Source: Staphylococcus cornubiensis
GTDB taxonomy: Bacteria; Bacillota; Bacilli; Staphylococcales; Staphylococcaceae
Length of the DNA stretch: 64,000 nt
Direction of reading: 5' to 3'
NCBI RefSeq assembly: GCF_900183575.1
Contig: NZ_FXUZ01000001.1
Span: 124,001-188,000 of the forward strand
A program made the translations under genes and the position numbers. Positions 1 through 10,067 of this stretch are shown in pieces (position 1 is the stretch's first letter; each line of letters opens with the position of its first letter). Under the pieces are notes generated by a model. The model was not told where the DNA came from. It did not search any database and worked only from the letters and a program-made list of their open reading frames with translations.

Positions 1-166
1 TATTCGTAAGTTTGTTAAAGAAGGTTTAGCTGCACATGCTGCACCAAGAGAAATTGAATTTAAAGATAAGTTGCCGAAAACGCGTTCAGGTAAAATCATG
101 CGTCGCGTATTAAAAGCGTGGGAGCTCGATTTACCAACAGGCGATTTAAGTACAATGGAAGATTAA
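1..166 (+). CDS. acsA: Acetyl-CoA synthetase, C-terminal end (partial)
   Basis: The first 166 bases read open in the frame beginning at base 2 and end at a TAA; the gene starts before the window. The visible 54 residues hold the carboxy-terminal lid of an AMP-forming acyl-CoA synthetase. The segment [12 protein letters not shown] contains the conserved catalytic lysine that is acetylated in this family. The tail GDLSTMED matches what I remember of staphylococcal AcsA. It activates acetate to acetyl-CoA via acetyl-AMP. A hairpin terminator follows 12 bases after the stop, so it does not form an operon with fhs. Confidence 0.9.
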   Translation, partial: IRKFVKEGLAAHAAPREIEFKDKLPKTRSGKIMRRVLKAWELDLPTGDLSTMED

Positions 167-178
167 GAGAAAATATTA

Positions 179-213
179 AAAGGTTTGGGCTATATCATGT
201 CCAGGCCTTTTTT
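179..213 (+). terminator. Terminator after acsA
   Basis: A 10-bp stem (179-188 with 201-210, two G-U pairs) is followed by a run of T. It lies just past the acsA stop codon. Confidence 0.8.
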
Positions 214-392
214 GATGGATTTATATCCATGCATGATGAAACCATCGAAAAATGAGGATGAAGTGGAGGTGAAAATGGGATGCTATTGTTTGTCATCATT
301 TCGGAACCTTGCCCTAAATGACTGTACTGGATGTAAGATTGCCTAGAAGGTTGACACTCTTGAAGGGCCAGCTCCTAAGAACACGAAGCTTT

Positions 393-488
393 GAGGGCAA
401 TCATAAACACAATTCATAGCGAAAGGGCAAGTTAAACAAAATACTGCATCAATAGCATCAAAAATTTTTATGCATCATCTCTATTTCA
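393..488. repeat. Dispersed intergenic repeat, copy 1
   Basis: The segment shares several blocks with 49154-49253 in the same order: GAGG-CAATCA-AAAC, then CAAGTTAAA, then an identical 20-base block running from the T of TCAATAGCATC through AAAAATTTTT, then TCTCTATTT. Both copies lie in noncoding DNA upstream of a gene (fhs here, phoP there). It encodes nothing visible. Confidence 0.65.
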
Positions 489-567
489 GAAAATAGGCTT
501 GTTTTTGTTCGACAATCACCCCATTGTTCGTTATGATAAATATTGAAACAGCTTGATATATTTTATT

Positions 568-581
568 TGTATGCGTTTACA
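568..581 (+). promoter_or_regulatory. Putative cre (CcpA) site upstream of fhs
   Basis: TGTATGCGTTTACA matches the catabolite-responsive element consensus WTGNNARCGNWWWCAW at all but one position when its flanking T residues are included. It lies about 42 bases before the fhs start. Whether it represses or activates cannot be told. Confidence 0.45.
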
Positions 582-622
582 TAACGTCATCATTTCTCAA
601 ATTGATTAAGGGGTTGAATTAT

Positions 623-2290
623 GTGAGTCATTTAACAGATTTAGAAATTGCAAATCAATCAACATTAAAACCAATTAAGGAAATTGCTGAAAAAGCAGGT
701 ATTTCCGAAGATGCACTTGAACAATATGGCCACTACAAAGCCAAAATTGATATTTCCAAAATCCAAACAAAAAATGAAAAAGGGAAGGTTGTACTTGTGA
801 CGGCAATGAGTCCAACACCTGCTGGAGAAGGGAAATCGACAGTGACAGTTGGATTGGCAGATGCATTCCAACAAATCAATCAAAATGTGATGGTCGCATT
901 ACGTGAGCCAGCACTTGGACCGACATTCGGTATTAAAGGTGGGGCAACTGGCGGCGGCTATGCGCAAGTACTCCCAATGGAAGATATTAATTTGCATTTT
1001 AATGGTGATTTTCATGCAATTACGACAGCTAATAATGCACTCTCAGCTTTTATAGATAACCATATTCATCAAGGTAATGAACTTGGTATTGATCAACGTC
1101 GCATTGAGTGGAAACGTGTATTGGACATGAACGATCGCGCACTCCGTCAAGTGATTGTTGGTATTGGTGGTCCAACACAAGGCGTACCAAGAGAAGATGG
1201 TTTCAATATTACAGTTGCCTCAGAAATTATGGCGATTCTTTGCTTGAGTACTGGTATCAAAGACCTTAAAGAAAGTATTTCGAAAATTACGATAGGTTAT
1301 ACGCGTGAACGTCAACCTGTCACTGTTAAAGATTTAGGTGTAGAGGGCGCTTTAGCGATGATTTTAAAAGATGCGATTAAGCCGAATCTTGTACAAACCA
1401 TTGAAGGCACACCTGCACTCATTCATGGTGGTCCATTTGCGAATATTGCACATGGTTGTAACTCAATTATCGCAACAGAGACAGCACGTGATTTAGCGGA
1501 TATCGTAGTCACAGAAGCAGGTTTTGGTTCTGATTTAGGTGCTGAAAAATTCTTGAATATTAAATCACGTAAAGCGAACTTCGAACCTGATGCGGTCGTG
1601 ATTGTCGCGACGATTCGTGCGCTTAAAATGCATGGTGGTGTAGCGAAAGACAATTTAAAAGAAGAAAATGTTGTCGCACTTAAAGCCGGTATTAAAAACT
1701 TAGAACGTCATGTCCAAAATATTCGCAAATTTGGTGTTGAACCTGTCGTGGCTTTAAATGCTTTCATTCACGATACAGACGCAGAATTTGAATTTGTGCA
1801 ACAATGGGCGAAAGAAAATGATGTTCGCTTATCATTAACAGAAGTTTGGGAAAAAGGTGGTAAAGGTGGTACGGATTTAGCAGAAAAAGTACTTGAAGTC
1901 ATTCATTCACCAAAACAATTCAAACGATTATACGAATTAGAAATGCCACTTGAAGAGAAAATTGAAAAAATCGTTAAAGACATTTATGGCGGTTCAAAAG
2001 TGACATTTACGTCAAAAGCGCAAAAGCAATTAGCACAGTTTAAAGCAAACGGTTGGGATCATTACCCAGTGTGTATGGCAAAAACACAATATTCATTCAC
2101 AGATGATCAAACACAGCTAGGTGCACCATCTGACTTCGAAATTACGATTCGTGAACTTGAAGCCAAAACAGGTGCAGGCTTTATCGTTGCGTTAACTGGC
2201 GCGATTATGACAATGCCAGGTTTACCGAAAAAACCAGCTGCCTTAAAAATGGACGTGACTGAAGACGGCCATGCGATTGGTTTGTTCTAA
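623..2290 (+). CDS. fhs: Formate--tetrahydrofolate ligase
   Basis: Joins formate to tetrahydrofolate with ATP to give 10-formyl-THF, feeding purine and formyl-Met synthesis in the cytosol. The 555-residue product has the P-loop-like segment [14 protein letters not shown] near residues 63-76, the signature [20 protein letters not shown], and the C-terminal motif [17 protein letters not shown]. The length equals what I recall for the family. GTG at 623 is preferred over the upstream TTG at 602 because AAGGGG lies nine bases before it and the resulting [12 protein letters not shown] aligns with the usual amino end. A bidirectional-looking terminator follows. A cre-like box upstream suggests catabolite control. 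Confidence 0.95.
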   Translation: MSHLTDLEIANQSTLKPIKEIAEKAGISEDALEQYGHYKAKIDISKIQTKNEKGKVVLVTAMSPTPAGEGKSTVTVGLADAFQQINQNVMVALREPALGPTFGIKGGATGGGYAQVLPMEDINLHFNGDFHAITTANNALSAFIDNHIHQGNELGIDQRRIEWKRVLDMNDRALRQVIVGIGGPTQGVPREDGFNITVASEIMAILCLSTGIKDLKESISKITIGYTRERQPVTVKDLGVEGALAMILKDAIKPNLVQTIEGTPALIHGGPFANIAHGCNSIIATETARDLADIVVTEAGFGSDLGAEKFLNIKSRKANFEPDAVVIVATIRALKMHGGVAKDNLKEENVVALKAGIKNLERHVQNIRKFGVEPVVALNAFIHDTDAEFEFVQQWAKENDVRLSLTEVWEKGGKGGTDLAEKVLEVIHSPKQFKRLYELEMPLEEKIEKIVKDIYGGSKVTFTSKAQKQLAQFKANGWDHYPVCMAKTQYSFTDDQTQLGAPSDFEITIRELEAKTGAGFIVALTGAIMTMPGLPKKPAALKMDVTEDGHAIGLF

Positions 2291-2331
2291 CTCAGTTCCA
2301 TTTATGATTCATGAACAGCATGAAGAAACAT

Positions 2332-2365
2332 AGGGCTAGGAAAACTTAATTCCCTAGCCCTTTTT
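2332..2365 (+). terminator. Terminator after fhs
   Basis: A 9-bp stem, AGGGCTAGG with CCTAGCCCT, precedes five T residues. Its sequence belongs to a recurring family of terminators in this window with a G(A/G)GGCT(A/G)GG core, also seen at 8435 and, more loosely, at 49021. Confidence 0.85.
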
Positions 2366-2456
2366 CACGTGCCGTCTTAATTCCGGAACGTAAATTCATT
2401 ATCGTAAGTGTAAAATCCAGTGGTGATAGTGATTCAGAAAGTGGTTTTCCTATCGA

Positions 2457-3353
2457 TTAATCGTACAAATGGTCATAAATATCATAGTCGAGTGCTTTTG
2501 TATATGCATCTCTTGAAATCATCTGTTCAACTAACATACGCTTCAATACGTAATGTTGACGGTGAACTGAGAAGGATACGTCTTCTTCATCTTTAAGCGT
2601 CCCATCATGATTGAATGGTGTATATGCATAAGGACTTTGTAATAATCCGACGAGGTAAGCGGCCTCAGCTAAGTTTAATGTTTTAGGTGGTTTTCCGAAT
2701 AACCCATATGATGCTGAAGTGATACCAGTCACATTTTGTCCATTTGTATCCAGTCCAAACGGCACAAGATTTAAATACGTATAAATGATTTCGTCTTTCG
2801 ATAAAATGTGTTCAATTCTTAGTGCATACATAATTTCTTTCGCTTTACGGTCATAAGTGCGTTCTTTCGTAAGAATTTGATTTTTGACGAGTTGCTGTGT
2901 AATCGTACTGCCGCCTGTCGGAAATTGGGTGTCAAAAATATCTTGGAACATCGCTCTTAGAATGGCTTTAGGTAATACGCCATTATGTACATAAAAATCA
3001 GCGTCTTCTGAAGCGACTAATGCTTTTGTAACAAAGGGCGACACTTCTGCAGGACCAGCGATTAAACTTGGTTCTTGTTCGTTATAGAGTGCAATAAAAT
3101 CTGTATTTTCAGGTTGTTCGACGTTCAGTTCTGGAAGACGAGTGACTTGTTGGATTAAATCATGATCATTGAGTGATTTTGAATCTGAGACAATACTCGC
3201 AAAATAGCCGAGTAATAATCCGCATACAAAAATAAACCCAATGAGCAGAAAAAGAACAAACGAAATGATGAATTGCTTAATTCTACGCATGTAAAAGTCA
3301 AAGCGCTTGAACGACATATGAGTAGTGAATTCATGTTGTTCTTTTGTTTTCAT
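2457..3353 (-). CDS. sgtA: Monofunctional peptidoglycan glycosyltransferase (GT51)
   Basis: Polymerises lipid II into glycan strands on the outer face of the membrane. The 298-residue protein has a short basic cytoplasmic tail, one membrane segment (about residues 26-52, FIISFVLFLLIGF), and then a GT51 domain. The conserved motifs are in order: EDADFYVHNG with the catalytic Glu near residue 115, GGSTITQQLVKN, RKAKEIMYALRIE, and KDEIIYTYLNLVPFG. No transpeptidase domain follows, so it is monofunctional. The position between fhs and tyrS matches the gene I remember as SgtA in S. aureus, distinct from Mgt/SgtB. GGAGG lies a normal distance before the ATG. Confidence 0.85.
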   Translation of the reverse strand: MKTKEQHEFTTHMSFKRFDFYMRRIKQFIISFVLFLLIGFIFVCGLLLGYFASIVSDSKSLNDHDLIQQVTRLPELNVEQPENTDFIALYNEQEPSLIAGPAEVSPFVTKALVASEDADFYVHNGVLPKAILRAMFQDIFDTQFPTGGSTITQQLVKNQILTKERTYDRKAKEIMYALRIEHILSKDEIIYTYLNLVPFGLDTNGQNVTGITSASYGLFGKPPKTLNLAEAAYLVGLLQSPYAYTPFNHDGTLKDEEDVSFSVHRQHYVLKRMLVEQMISRDAYTKALDYDIYDHLYD

Positions 3354-3433
3354 TAGTCACAAACCTCCATTAATTTTTATCAACAGTATAGCATATTTAC
3401 AAAATTGCGTCGTTATACATTGTAATTTTATGA

Positions 3434-3462
3434 TTGACTTTAAATTTATATATCTTTATAAT
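3434..3462 (+). promoter_or_regulatory. Sigma-A promoter of the tyrS T-box transcript
   Basis: TTGACT and TATAAT are separated by 17 bases and lie just before the T-box leader. It is the only strong promoter seen between sgtA and tyrS. Confidence 0.75.
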
Positions 3463-3469
3463 GAATAAC

Positions 3470-3682
3470 AATCACATTAAGCATTGAAATCGAGGACAAG
3501 TAGTAAATTGAGTGATTTTAAGAGAGTCAGTGGTCGCTGTGAACTGATAATGGCTTGTTTATGAATACACCTCAACAATAGATTTCAACGTTGGCAATGA
3601 ACGTATCATTGTAAGAGTCCCAAGTATGGTGGTACCGTGCAATTTGCGCCCTTACGTTTATGTAAGTGGTGTTTTTTTATTT
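3470..3682 (+). ncRNA. T-box leader, tyrosine
   Basis: The leader holds the 14-base T-box core GGTGGTACCGTG at about 3629-3640, where the NCCA end of uncharged tRNA pairs. A stem I specifier region reads GAATACACC, giving codon TAC for tyrosine at 3566-3568. A terminator hairpin ending in seven T residues follows at about 3650-3680. Uncharged tRNA-Tyr should stabilise the antiterminator and allow tyrS expression. Confidence 0.93.
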
Positions 3683-3686
3683 TTAA

Positions 3687-4961
<1,275 letters not shown>

Positions 4962-4970
4962 TCATTTAAA

Positions 4971-5012
4971 AAAGAGATTAGGCAATGTTCGGTTGCTTAA
5001 TCTCTTTTCTTT
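4971..5012. terminator. Bidirectional terminator between tyrS and htrA
   Basis: A 15-bp stem with one G-U pair (4971-4985 with 4993-5007) has T-rich tails on both strands. It lies between converging genes. Confidence 0.88.
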
Positions 5013-5016
5013 AAAC

Positions 5017-6288
5017 TTATGAAGATGCGTTTGATTCGGTTAACGTCACGTCAACTTCTTTTGTTTTGCCATCGCGATTAATTTTAAGTTTAATATGGTC
5101 GCCTGGCTTTTTATCTTTGTAGAGGTAAGATCTTAAATCTGTATCACTGTCTACTTTATGTCCATCAATTGCCACGATAATGTCGCCTTTTTCAACATCG
5201 ATGCCGCGTCGTTGTACTTGAGCGACATAAACGCCTGAATCAACACCACTATTTGTTTTGTATTGTTCTGGAATATCCGCAACATTAATCATACCAATAC
5301 CAATAGAAGGGCGTTTGACTTCACCATGTTTAACGAGTTCACCAATGACTAATTTCACTTCATTACTTGGAATCGCAAAACCAATGCCTTCTACTTGTGG
5401 TGCAGCAATTTTCATTGAGTTAATTCCTACAAGATTACCGTCAATATCCACTAGAGCACCGCCTGAGTTACCAGGGTTAATCGCTGCATCTGTTTGGAGC
5501 ACTGTGACTTTGTTGGAACCTGCAGAAGTGTCAGCTTCAATCGTACGTTCACTTGCTGAAATGATACCAGAAGTCACTGTATTTGCAAATTCTAAACCGA
5601 GTGGGTTACCCATCGCAAAAACACTGTCGCCTGTTTTCACTTTTGATGAGTCACCAAAAGTAATGGCTTTAATATCGTTTCTATCTTTAATTTTAAGCAC
5701 AGCAATATCTGTTAATGGGTCGGTGCCGACAAGTTTGGCATCGACTTGTTTAGAATTGTGTAATTGTACTTTAATTGAAGAAGCACCTTCGATGACATGA
5801 TTGTTTGTTACGATAAATGCATCCCCGTTATTTTTTTGGTAAACCACACCTGAACCGATACCTGTTGGTTCAGCTTTTGCAGATTTACCTTGTAATAAAT
5901 CACCTAAATTTTGGGCACGTTGTTCATTGATAACACCCACAATGGCCGGTGCTTGATCTTTAATCATTTCGTTCACCGACTTGTATTTACTACTTTTACC
6001 ATCAAGCGAGTTACCGCCTTTTTGATTGTTTGCTACATTAACTTCAGAACCATTGTGATTGCCCCAAGGTAATACGTTTGATAATCCTCCCGTAACCCCA
6101 ACTACAATGAGCGCACCTAAAATACCAGCGATTAATGAAACGAGAATCACTTTTAGCCATGGGAATGGTGCTTTCCTTGGAGGGGGTGGTGTACGATAAG
6201 TTGTATGATGTTGACCACCATCTACATGCTGATTCTGTTGTATTTCTTGTTGTTCTTTTGGTTGTTGTTCATTATCGTTTTCTCGCAT
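5017..6288 (-). CDS. htrA: Membrane-anchored HtrA-type serine protease
   Basis: A surface quality-control protease that degrades or refolds damaged exported proteins. The 423-residue protein starts with a Gln/His-rich cytoplasmic region of about 43 residues. A membrane segment (about 44-68) and a trypsin-like domain follow. The triad is visible: His164 in TNNHVIEG, Asp194 in DPLTDIAVL, and Ser275 in NPGNSGGALV. A single PDZ domain follows from about residue 325. It is the shorter of the two HtrA-type proteases known in staphylococci. It is divergently placed from the acyltransferase-like gene and shares a 154-base promoter region with it. Confidence 0.93.
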   Translation of the reverse strand: MRENDNEQQPKEQQEIQQNQHVDGGQHHTTYRTPPPPRKAPFPWLKVILVSLIAGILGALIVVGVTGGLSNVLPWGNHNGSEVNVANNQKGGNSLDGKSSKYKSVNEMIKDQAPAIVGVINEQRAQNLGDLLQGKSAKAEPTGIGSGVVYQKNNGDAFIVTNNHVIEGASSIKVQLHNSKQVDAKLVGTDPLTDIAVLKIKDRNDIKAITFGDSSKVKTGDSVFAMGNPLGLEFANTVTSGIISASERTIEADTSAGSNKVTVLQTDAAINPGNSGGALVDIDGNLVGINSMKIAAPQVEGIGFAIPSNEVKLVIGELVKHGEVKRPSIGIGMINVADIPEQYKTNSGVDSGVYVAQVQRRGIDVEKGDIIVAIDGHKVDSDTDLRSYLYKDKKPGDHIKLKINRDGKTKEVDVTLTESNASS

Positions 6289-6442
6289 AAAATTCCTCCT
6301 TTATCATTATTATGATAGGTTTTTAAAATTTTTACCAGTGTGATACTATCCAACTTTAGACGGATTTTATTGAATGCTTGTTGAAAAAGAGTGGAGATGA
6401 TAGAATTTAAAGGATTAATCTAATGTAAAAGCAGGTGTGAAG

Positions 6443-7060
6443 ATGTTATATCATATTATCGGATCCATTATTGAATTAATTGTAGTAAAATTATTGAAAA
6501 ATTTAGAGGTGATTGGAATTGGCCATCAACCTAAGTCAAATCGTTATGTTGTGACGTGTAATCATGAAAGTTACAACGAAATATTATTGTTAGGTGTATC
6601 ATTATTACCGAACCAAATTCACTACATGGCAAAGCAAGAACTGTTTAAAAACAAATGGTTTGGTGGATTATTAACACGTTTGAATGCATTTCCAGTGAAT
6701 CGTGAAAATCCAGGGCCAAGCACATTGAAGACACCCGTAAAATTATTAAAAGACAATAAAATCGTGGGTATTTTTCCACAAGGTCATCGTACGACAGAAG
6801 AAGCGCCTTTAAAACGTGGTGCTGCGACGATTGCGATTTTGGCAAAACAACCGATTTTACCAGCGGCATATGTGGGTCCAACGAAATTAATGGGTTTATT
6901 AACTGGTAAAGCTTACATTAAATTTGGTGAACCGATTGATACGGCGAACCTTCCAAAAGATTTAAATCGTCAAGAAAAAGTGGATTATGTGACGCAGCAG
7001 ATTAGTGAACGTACGAAGCAGTTGCAAAAAGAATTGAATGCTTATGTAAGAAGTAAATAA
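6443..7060 (+). CDS. PlsC-like acyltransferase family protein with altered motifs
   Basis: Resembles 1-acyl-glycerol-3-phosphate acyltransferases, which add the second acyl chain in phospholipid synthesis at the membrane. The 205-residue protein has a hydrophobic amino end and the family blocks in order. The first is NHESYNE, where the usual HX4D has Glu in place of Asp. The second is FPVNRENPG, and the third is FPQGHRT where EGTRS is normal. The changes at catalytic and phosphate-binding positions mean the substrate or activity may differ. ATG at 6443 is chosen over GTG at 6437 because the GGTG ribosome-binding stretch would overlap the GTG. Confidence 0.75.
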   Translation: MLYHIIGSIIELIVVKLLKNLEVIGIGHQPKSNRYVVTCNHESYNEILLLGVSLLPNQIHYMAKQELFKNKWFGGLLTRLNAFPVNRENPGPSTLKTPVKLLKDNKIVGIFPQGHRTTEEAPLKRGAATIAILAKQPILPAAYVGPTKLMGLLTGKAYIKFGEPIDTANLPKDLNRQEKVDYVTQQISERTKQLQKELNAYVRSK

Positions 7061-7066
7061 GGTGAG

Positions 7067-7107
7067 AAAGCGATATGAGTTGTGATGACTTGTATTGCTT
7101 TTTTATT
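7067..7107 (+). terminator. Terminator after the acyltransferase-like gene
   Basis: A 14-bp stem (7067-7080 with 7088-7101, several G-U pairs) is followed by TTTTATTT. Confidence 0.75.
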
Positions 7108-7297
7108 TCCTAATATAAGATTAATGGTTGCTTAATCGTGTTACATTTTCCATGGCGCTTGTCTTAATTCGACGACGGGATATATTTAAATATTTTATTA
7201 TTTTATTTGCGGTAGTGTGTAAAATCGTGTTTAGGCATCTTAAGTAATCCATGTTATAATGATTTTATCTGAATTTTCTGCAATGGAGGGTCTAGGT

Positions 7298-8422
7298 ATG
7301 ACGAAAGCGATACTTTTTGATGTAGACGGCGTGTTTTTGGATGAATCACGTTGTTTTGATGTTTCAGCTTTAACAGTCTATGAGCTACTATACAGTTCAG
7401 ACTATTTGGGGTTAAAGTCACATTTGAATTTAGCGCAGTTGACGGACGAACAAATTTCTGACATTCGTGCGACATTATTTAACAATGACGTGACTTTAAA
7501 TCGTTTGAAATCAATGGGGATTAATTCAAATTGGGATATGTTATTTGTAGTATTTTCAGTGCATTTTATTGAATGTTTAAAGCAGTTAAGTCACGATGAA
7601 CGCTTAAATTATTTAAATGTTTCACAGTTTGATGAGGAAACTTTACGTAAAGTGGGTCAACAAGTTTCGAATATGTATATCCAACATGAGCAACCGCTCA
7701 AGTTCATTGAAAATGCGACAGAAGGACGTTCACAAATTTATCAGTCACTACAAGATTATGCGATGACGGAACTTGAAGTGGGAGAGGTAAAACTTTTTGA
7801 TATGGGTAGCCCGTTATGGCAGTTATCACAAGAAATTTATCAAGAATGGTATTTAGGGACAACACTCTATGAAGAGGTCGAAAAGAAAAAAGCGAAGACA
7901 GATTATAAGCGTGGATACATCTATCATGAAATAGCATTGGCACCTATTGATGAAATAAAGCAGTTGCTAGATGATTTAAAATCGGCTGGTTACCAACTTG
8001 CAATTGCGACCGGGCGACCACGAACAGAAACGATTGTTCCATTTGAAACGCTCGATTTATTATCACATTTTGACGATGCACATATCGTTTCCGCGAGTGA
8101 AGTATTAGAGGTCGAATCACGTTATCCAGAGTTAAAGCCATTAGGAAAACCGAATCCATTTAGTTACATTGCAGCATTCAATGGCAACCAAAAACAAGAC
8201 TATTATGTATACGCTACAAATCAAGAAAACCGAATGGATCAAGAAAAAGTGACAATTGTAGGAGACTCACTTGCTGATTTATTCAGTGCACAAACAGTCA
8301 ATGCGCAATTTATCGGAACATTGACTGGTTTAAAAGGGAAGTCAGCTGAAAAAGAATTACGAGACCACGGTGCAGAAATACTCGTTGATAATGTACTAGA
8401 TATACGAGAAATCTTATTATAA
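7298..8422 (+). CDS. HAD-superfamily hydrolase with large cap domain
   Basis: A likely phosphatase of unknown substrate. The 374-residue protein carries the four HAD motifs: DVDGVFLD at residues 8-15, ATGRPRTET (motif II, about residue 245), the Lys of LGKPNPFSY (motif III), and GDSLADLF (motif IV). About 200 residues of mainly helical sequence between motifs I and II form an unusually large cap. ATG at 7298 is preferred to the upstream ATG at 7259 because GGAGGG lies seven bases before it and motif I then begins near the amino end, as usual. No operon partner is evident. Confidence 0.8.
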   Translation: MTKAILFDVDGVFLDESRCFDVSALTVYELLYSSDYLGLKSHLNLAQLTDEQISDIRATLFNNDVTLNRLKSMGINSNWDMLFVVFSVHFIECLKQLSHDERLNYLNVSQFDEETLRKVGQQVSNMYIQHEQPLKFIENATEGRSQIYQSLQDYAMTELEVGEVKLFDMGSPLWQLSQEIYQEWYLGTTLYEEVEKKKAKTDYKRGYIYHEIALAPIDEIKQLLDDLKSAGYQLAIATGRPRTETIVPFETLDLLSHFDDAHIVSASEVLEVESRYPELKPLGKPNPFSYIAAFNGNQKQDYYVYATNQENRMDQEKVTIVGDSLADLFSAQTVNAQFIGTLTGLKGKSAEKELRDHGAEILVDNVLDIREILL

Positions 8423-8434
8423 AAATAAGGAAAC

Positions 8435-8466
8435 GAGGCTGGGATAAGTTTAATGTCCCAGCCTCT
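8435..8466. terminator. Terminator between HAD gene and serA (GAGGCTGGGA family)
   Basis: A perfect 10-bp stem, GAGGCTGGGA with TCCCAGCCTC, lies between two converging genes. Neither side has a long T run. Hairpins of this sequence family recur in staphylococcal intergenic DNA. Confidence 0.7.
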
Positions 8467-8474
8467 GCTTATCT

Positions 8475-10067
8475 TTATGCATCTAATGTGACTTGTAACA
8501 CACTTTGGAAACCGTCTATTTCTAACAAGGCTTCACGCACTGTTTCATTAATAGGATGGTCGATAGATAAGATCATCATCGCATCGCCGCCAATTTGTGA
8601 ACGTCCTAAATGCATTGAAGCAATATTAACACCGTGTTCACCTAAAATCTGACCTGTTTTACCGACGATGCCTGGACGGTCAAAGTGATGAATGACCAGT
8701 TGATAATGTTCAGGCTTAAAGTCTACAGGATAATCATTAATACGCACAATACGTGGACCGAAGCCATTTAATACAGTTGCTCCAATTTTCACGACATCGC
8801 CTTTATTGATCAGTTCCAATTCAATATAGTTACTGAATCCTTTTTTCTTTTTTGTTTTTTCAATCGTATACGTTACGTTTTGTTCATTTAACAATACAAG
8901 CGCATTGATGAGGTTCACGTGATCCCCCATATCTTGTTCGAGCACACCTTTAACGAGCGTTCGTGTAATTAAACTCGTATCATCTAATGCAATGTCACCC
9001 GCATATGTAATTTTAAGCGTACGTGGTGCTTTAGGTAGGAGTTGTATACCGACTTTACCAGTTGTTTTAGCTAAATCAACAAAAGGTTTTAATTCTTCAT
9101 CTTCATTGAATACACCACTTGGCGCATTGACCGCATTGGCGACATTTTCATGTTTGATAATGTCAATAATTTCTTGTGCAACAGATACTGCAACTTTTTC
9201 TTGTGCTTCAAGCGTCGATGCGCCTAAGTGCGGCGTAACAATAATTTTTGGATGTTTCATTACTGGTGAATTGATCGCGGGCTCATTTTCAAATACATCT
9301 AATGCAGCACCAGCTATTTTATTTTGATCCAAAGCGTCGATTAAGGCGGTTTCGTCAATAATGCCACCACGTGCAACGTTAATAATTTGCAAGGTTGGTT
9401 TCGCTTGATTGAAAAAGTCTGCGTTCACGATGCCTTTCGTTTTTTCAGTAAGCGGTGTATGGACAGTCACGAAATCTGCTTGTTGTGCAATTTCATCCAC
9501 AGTCGCTCTTGTAAATTCTAACTCTTTCGCTTTTTCTTCGCTTAAATAAGGGTCATAAGCTAAAACACGCATCCCAAAGCTTTGTAAACGTTTCGCAACG
9601 CCCGTACCAATACGCCCTGTACCAATAACACCAAGCGTTTTTTGATATAATTCAGTCCCTCTAAATGTTTTACGATCCCATTCCCCGTTACTGAGTGAAG
9701 CGTGGGCTTGTGGAATATTTCGTGCCATACTTAAAATCATTGCGACAGAATGCTCTGTGGCAGAAATGGTATTCCCATCAGGTGCATTGATGACGATGAT
9801 ACCTTCTTTGGTTGCTGTTTCAGTATCAATGTTATCGACACCGACACCCGCACGTGCAACGACTTTTAACTTTTGGCCGGCTTTTAAAATATCAGCCGTC
9901 ACTGTCGTTTGACTGCGAACGATTAATGCATCATAGTCCTGAATGGCTTCGATTAACGCTGCTTCAGATAATCCTGTTTGATGGACGACTTCAAAATCAG
10001 CATCGTCGTTGAGGCTTTTTAAACCTTCCACTGAAATGGGATCCGCGACTAAAACTTTATAACTCAT
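8475..10067 (-). CDS. serA: D-3-phosphoglycerate dehydrogenase
   Basis: Oxidises 3-phosphoglycerate with NAD, the first step of serine synthesis. The 530-residue protein has the 2-hydroxyacid dehydrogenase domains with the NAD-binding motif GVIGTGRIGTGVAKRL near residue 145. The active-site Arg (NVARGGIID), Glu and His (VTPHLGAST) regions are visible. An intervening ASB-type domain and a C-terminal ACT domain (LVIHHFDRPGIVGK) follow, the latter being the usual regulatory site. The true start is the ATG at 10067, giving MSYKVLVADP, because GGAGG lies before it; a 45-residue open extension upstream is not coding. It overlaps the aminotransferase upstream by 11 bases, indicating one operon. Confidence 0.95.
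   Translation of the reverse strand: MSYKVLVADPISVEGLKSLNDDADFEVVHQTGLSEAALIEAIQDYDALIVRSQTTVTADILKAGQKLKVVARAGVGVDNIDTETATKEGIIVINAPDGNTISATEHSVAMILSMARNIPQAHASLSNGEWDRKTFRGTELYQKTLGVIGTGRIGTGVAKRLQSFGMRVLAYDPYLSEEKAKELEFTRATVDEIAQQADFVTVHTPLTEKTKGIVNADFFNQAKPTLQIINVARGGIIDETALIDALDQNKIAGAALDVFENEPAINSPVMKHPKIIVTPHLGASTLEAQEKVAVSVAQEIIDIIKHENVANAVNAPSGVFNEDEELKPFVDLAKTTGKVGIQLLPKAPRTLKITYAGDIALDDTSLITRTLVKGVLEQDMGDHVNLINALVLLNEQNVTYTIEKTKKKKGFSNYIELELINKGDVVKIGATVLNGFGPRIVRINDYPVDFKPEHYQLVIHHFDRPGIVGKTGQILGEHGVNIASMHLGRSQIGGDAMMILSIDHPINETVREALLEIDGFQSVLQVTLDA

Larger units (their letters stand above)
214..622 (+). other. Gene-free leader region upstream of fhs
   Basis: About 400 bases without a credible gene lie between the acsA terminator and fhs. 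The stretch 393-488 is one copy of a dispersed repeat whose second copy lies near 49154-49253, upstream of phoP. A CcpA-like box sits at 568-581. A weak CodY-like match (TTTCAGAAAAT core) sits at 481-495. No known riboswitch was recognised in it. Confidence 0.6.

Noticed and set aside
481-495. CodY-like sequence in the fhs leader
   Set aside because: Eleven of 15 positions match, mostly the AT-rich core, and it falls inside a dispersed repeat. Kept only as a remark in the leader entry.
5258-5800. 180-codon open frame on the plus strand inside htrA
   Set aside because: It is antisense to the protease domain, has no ribosome-binding site and no family resemblance.
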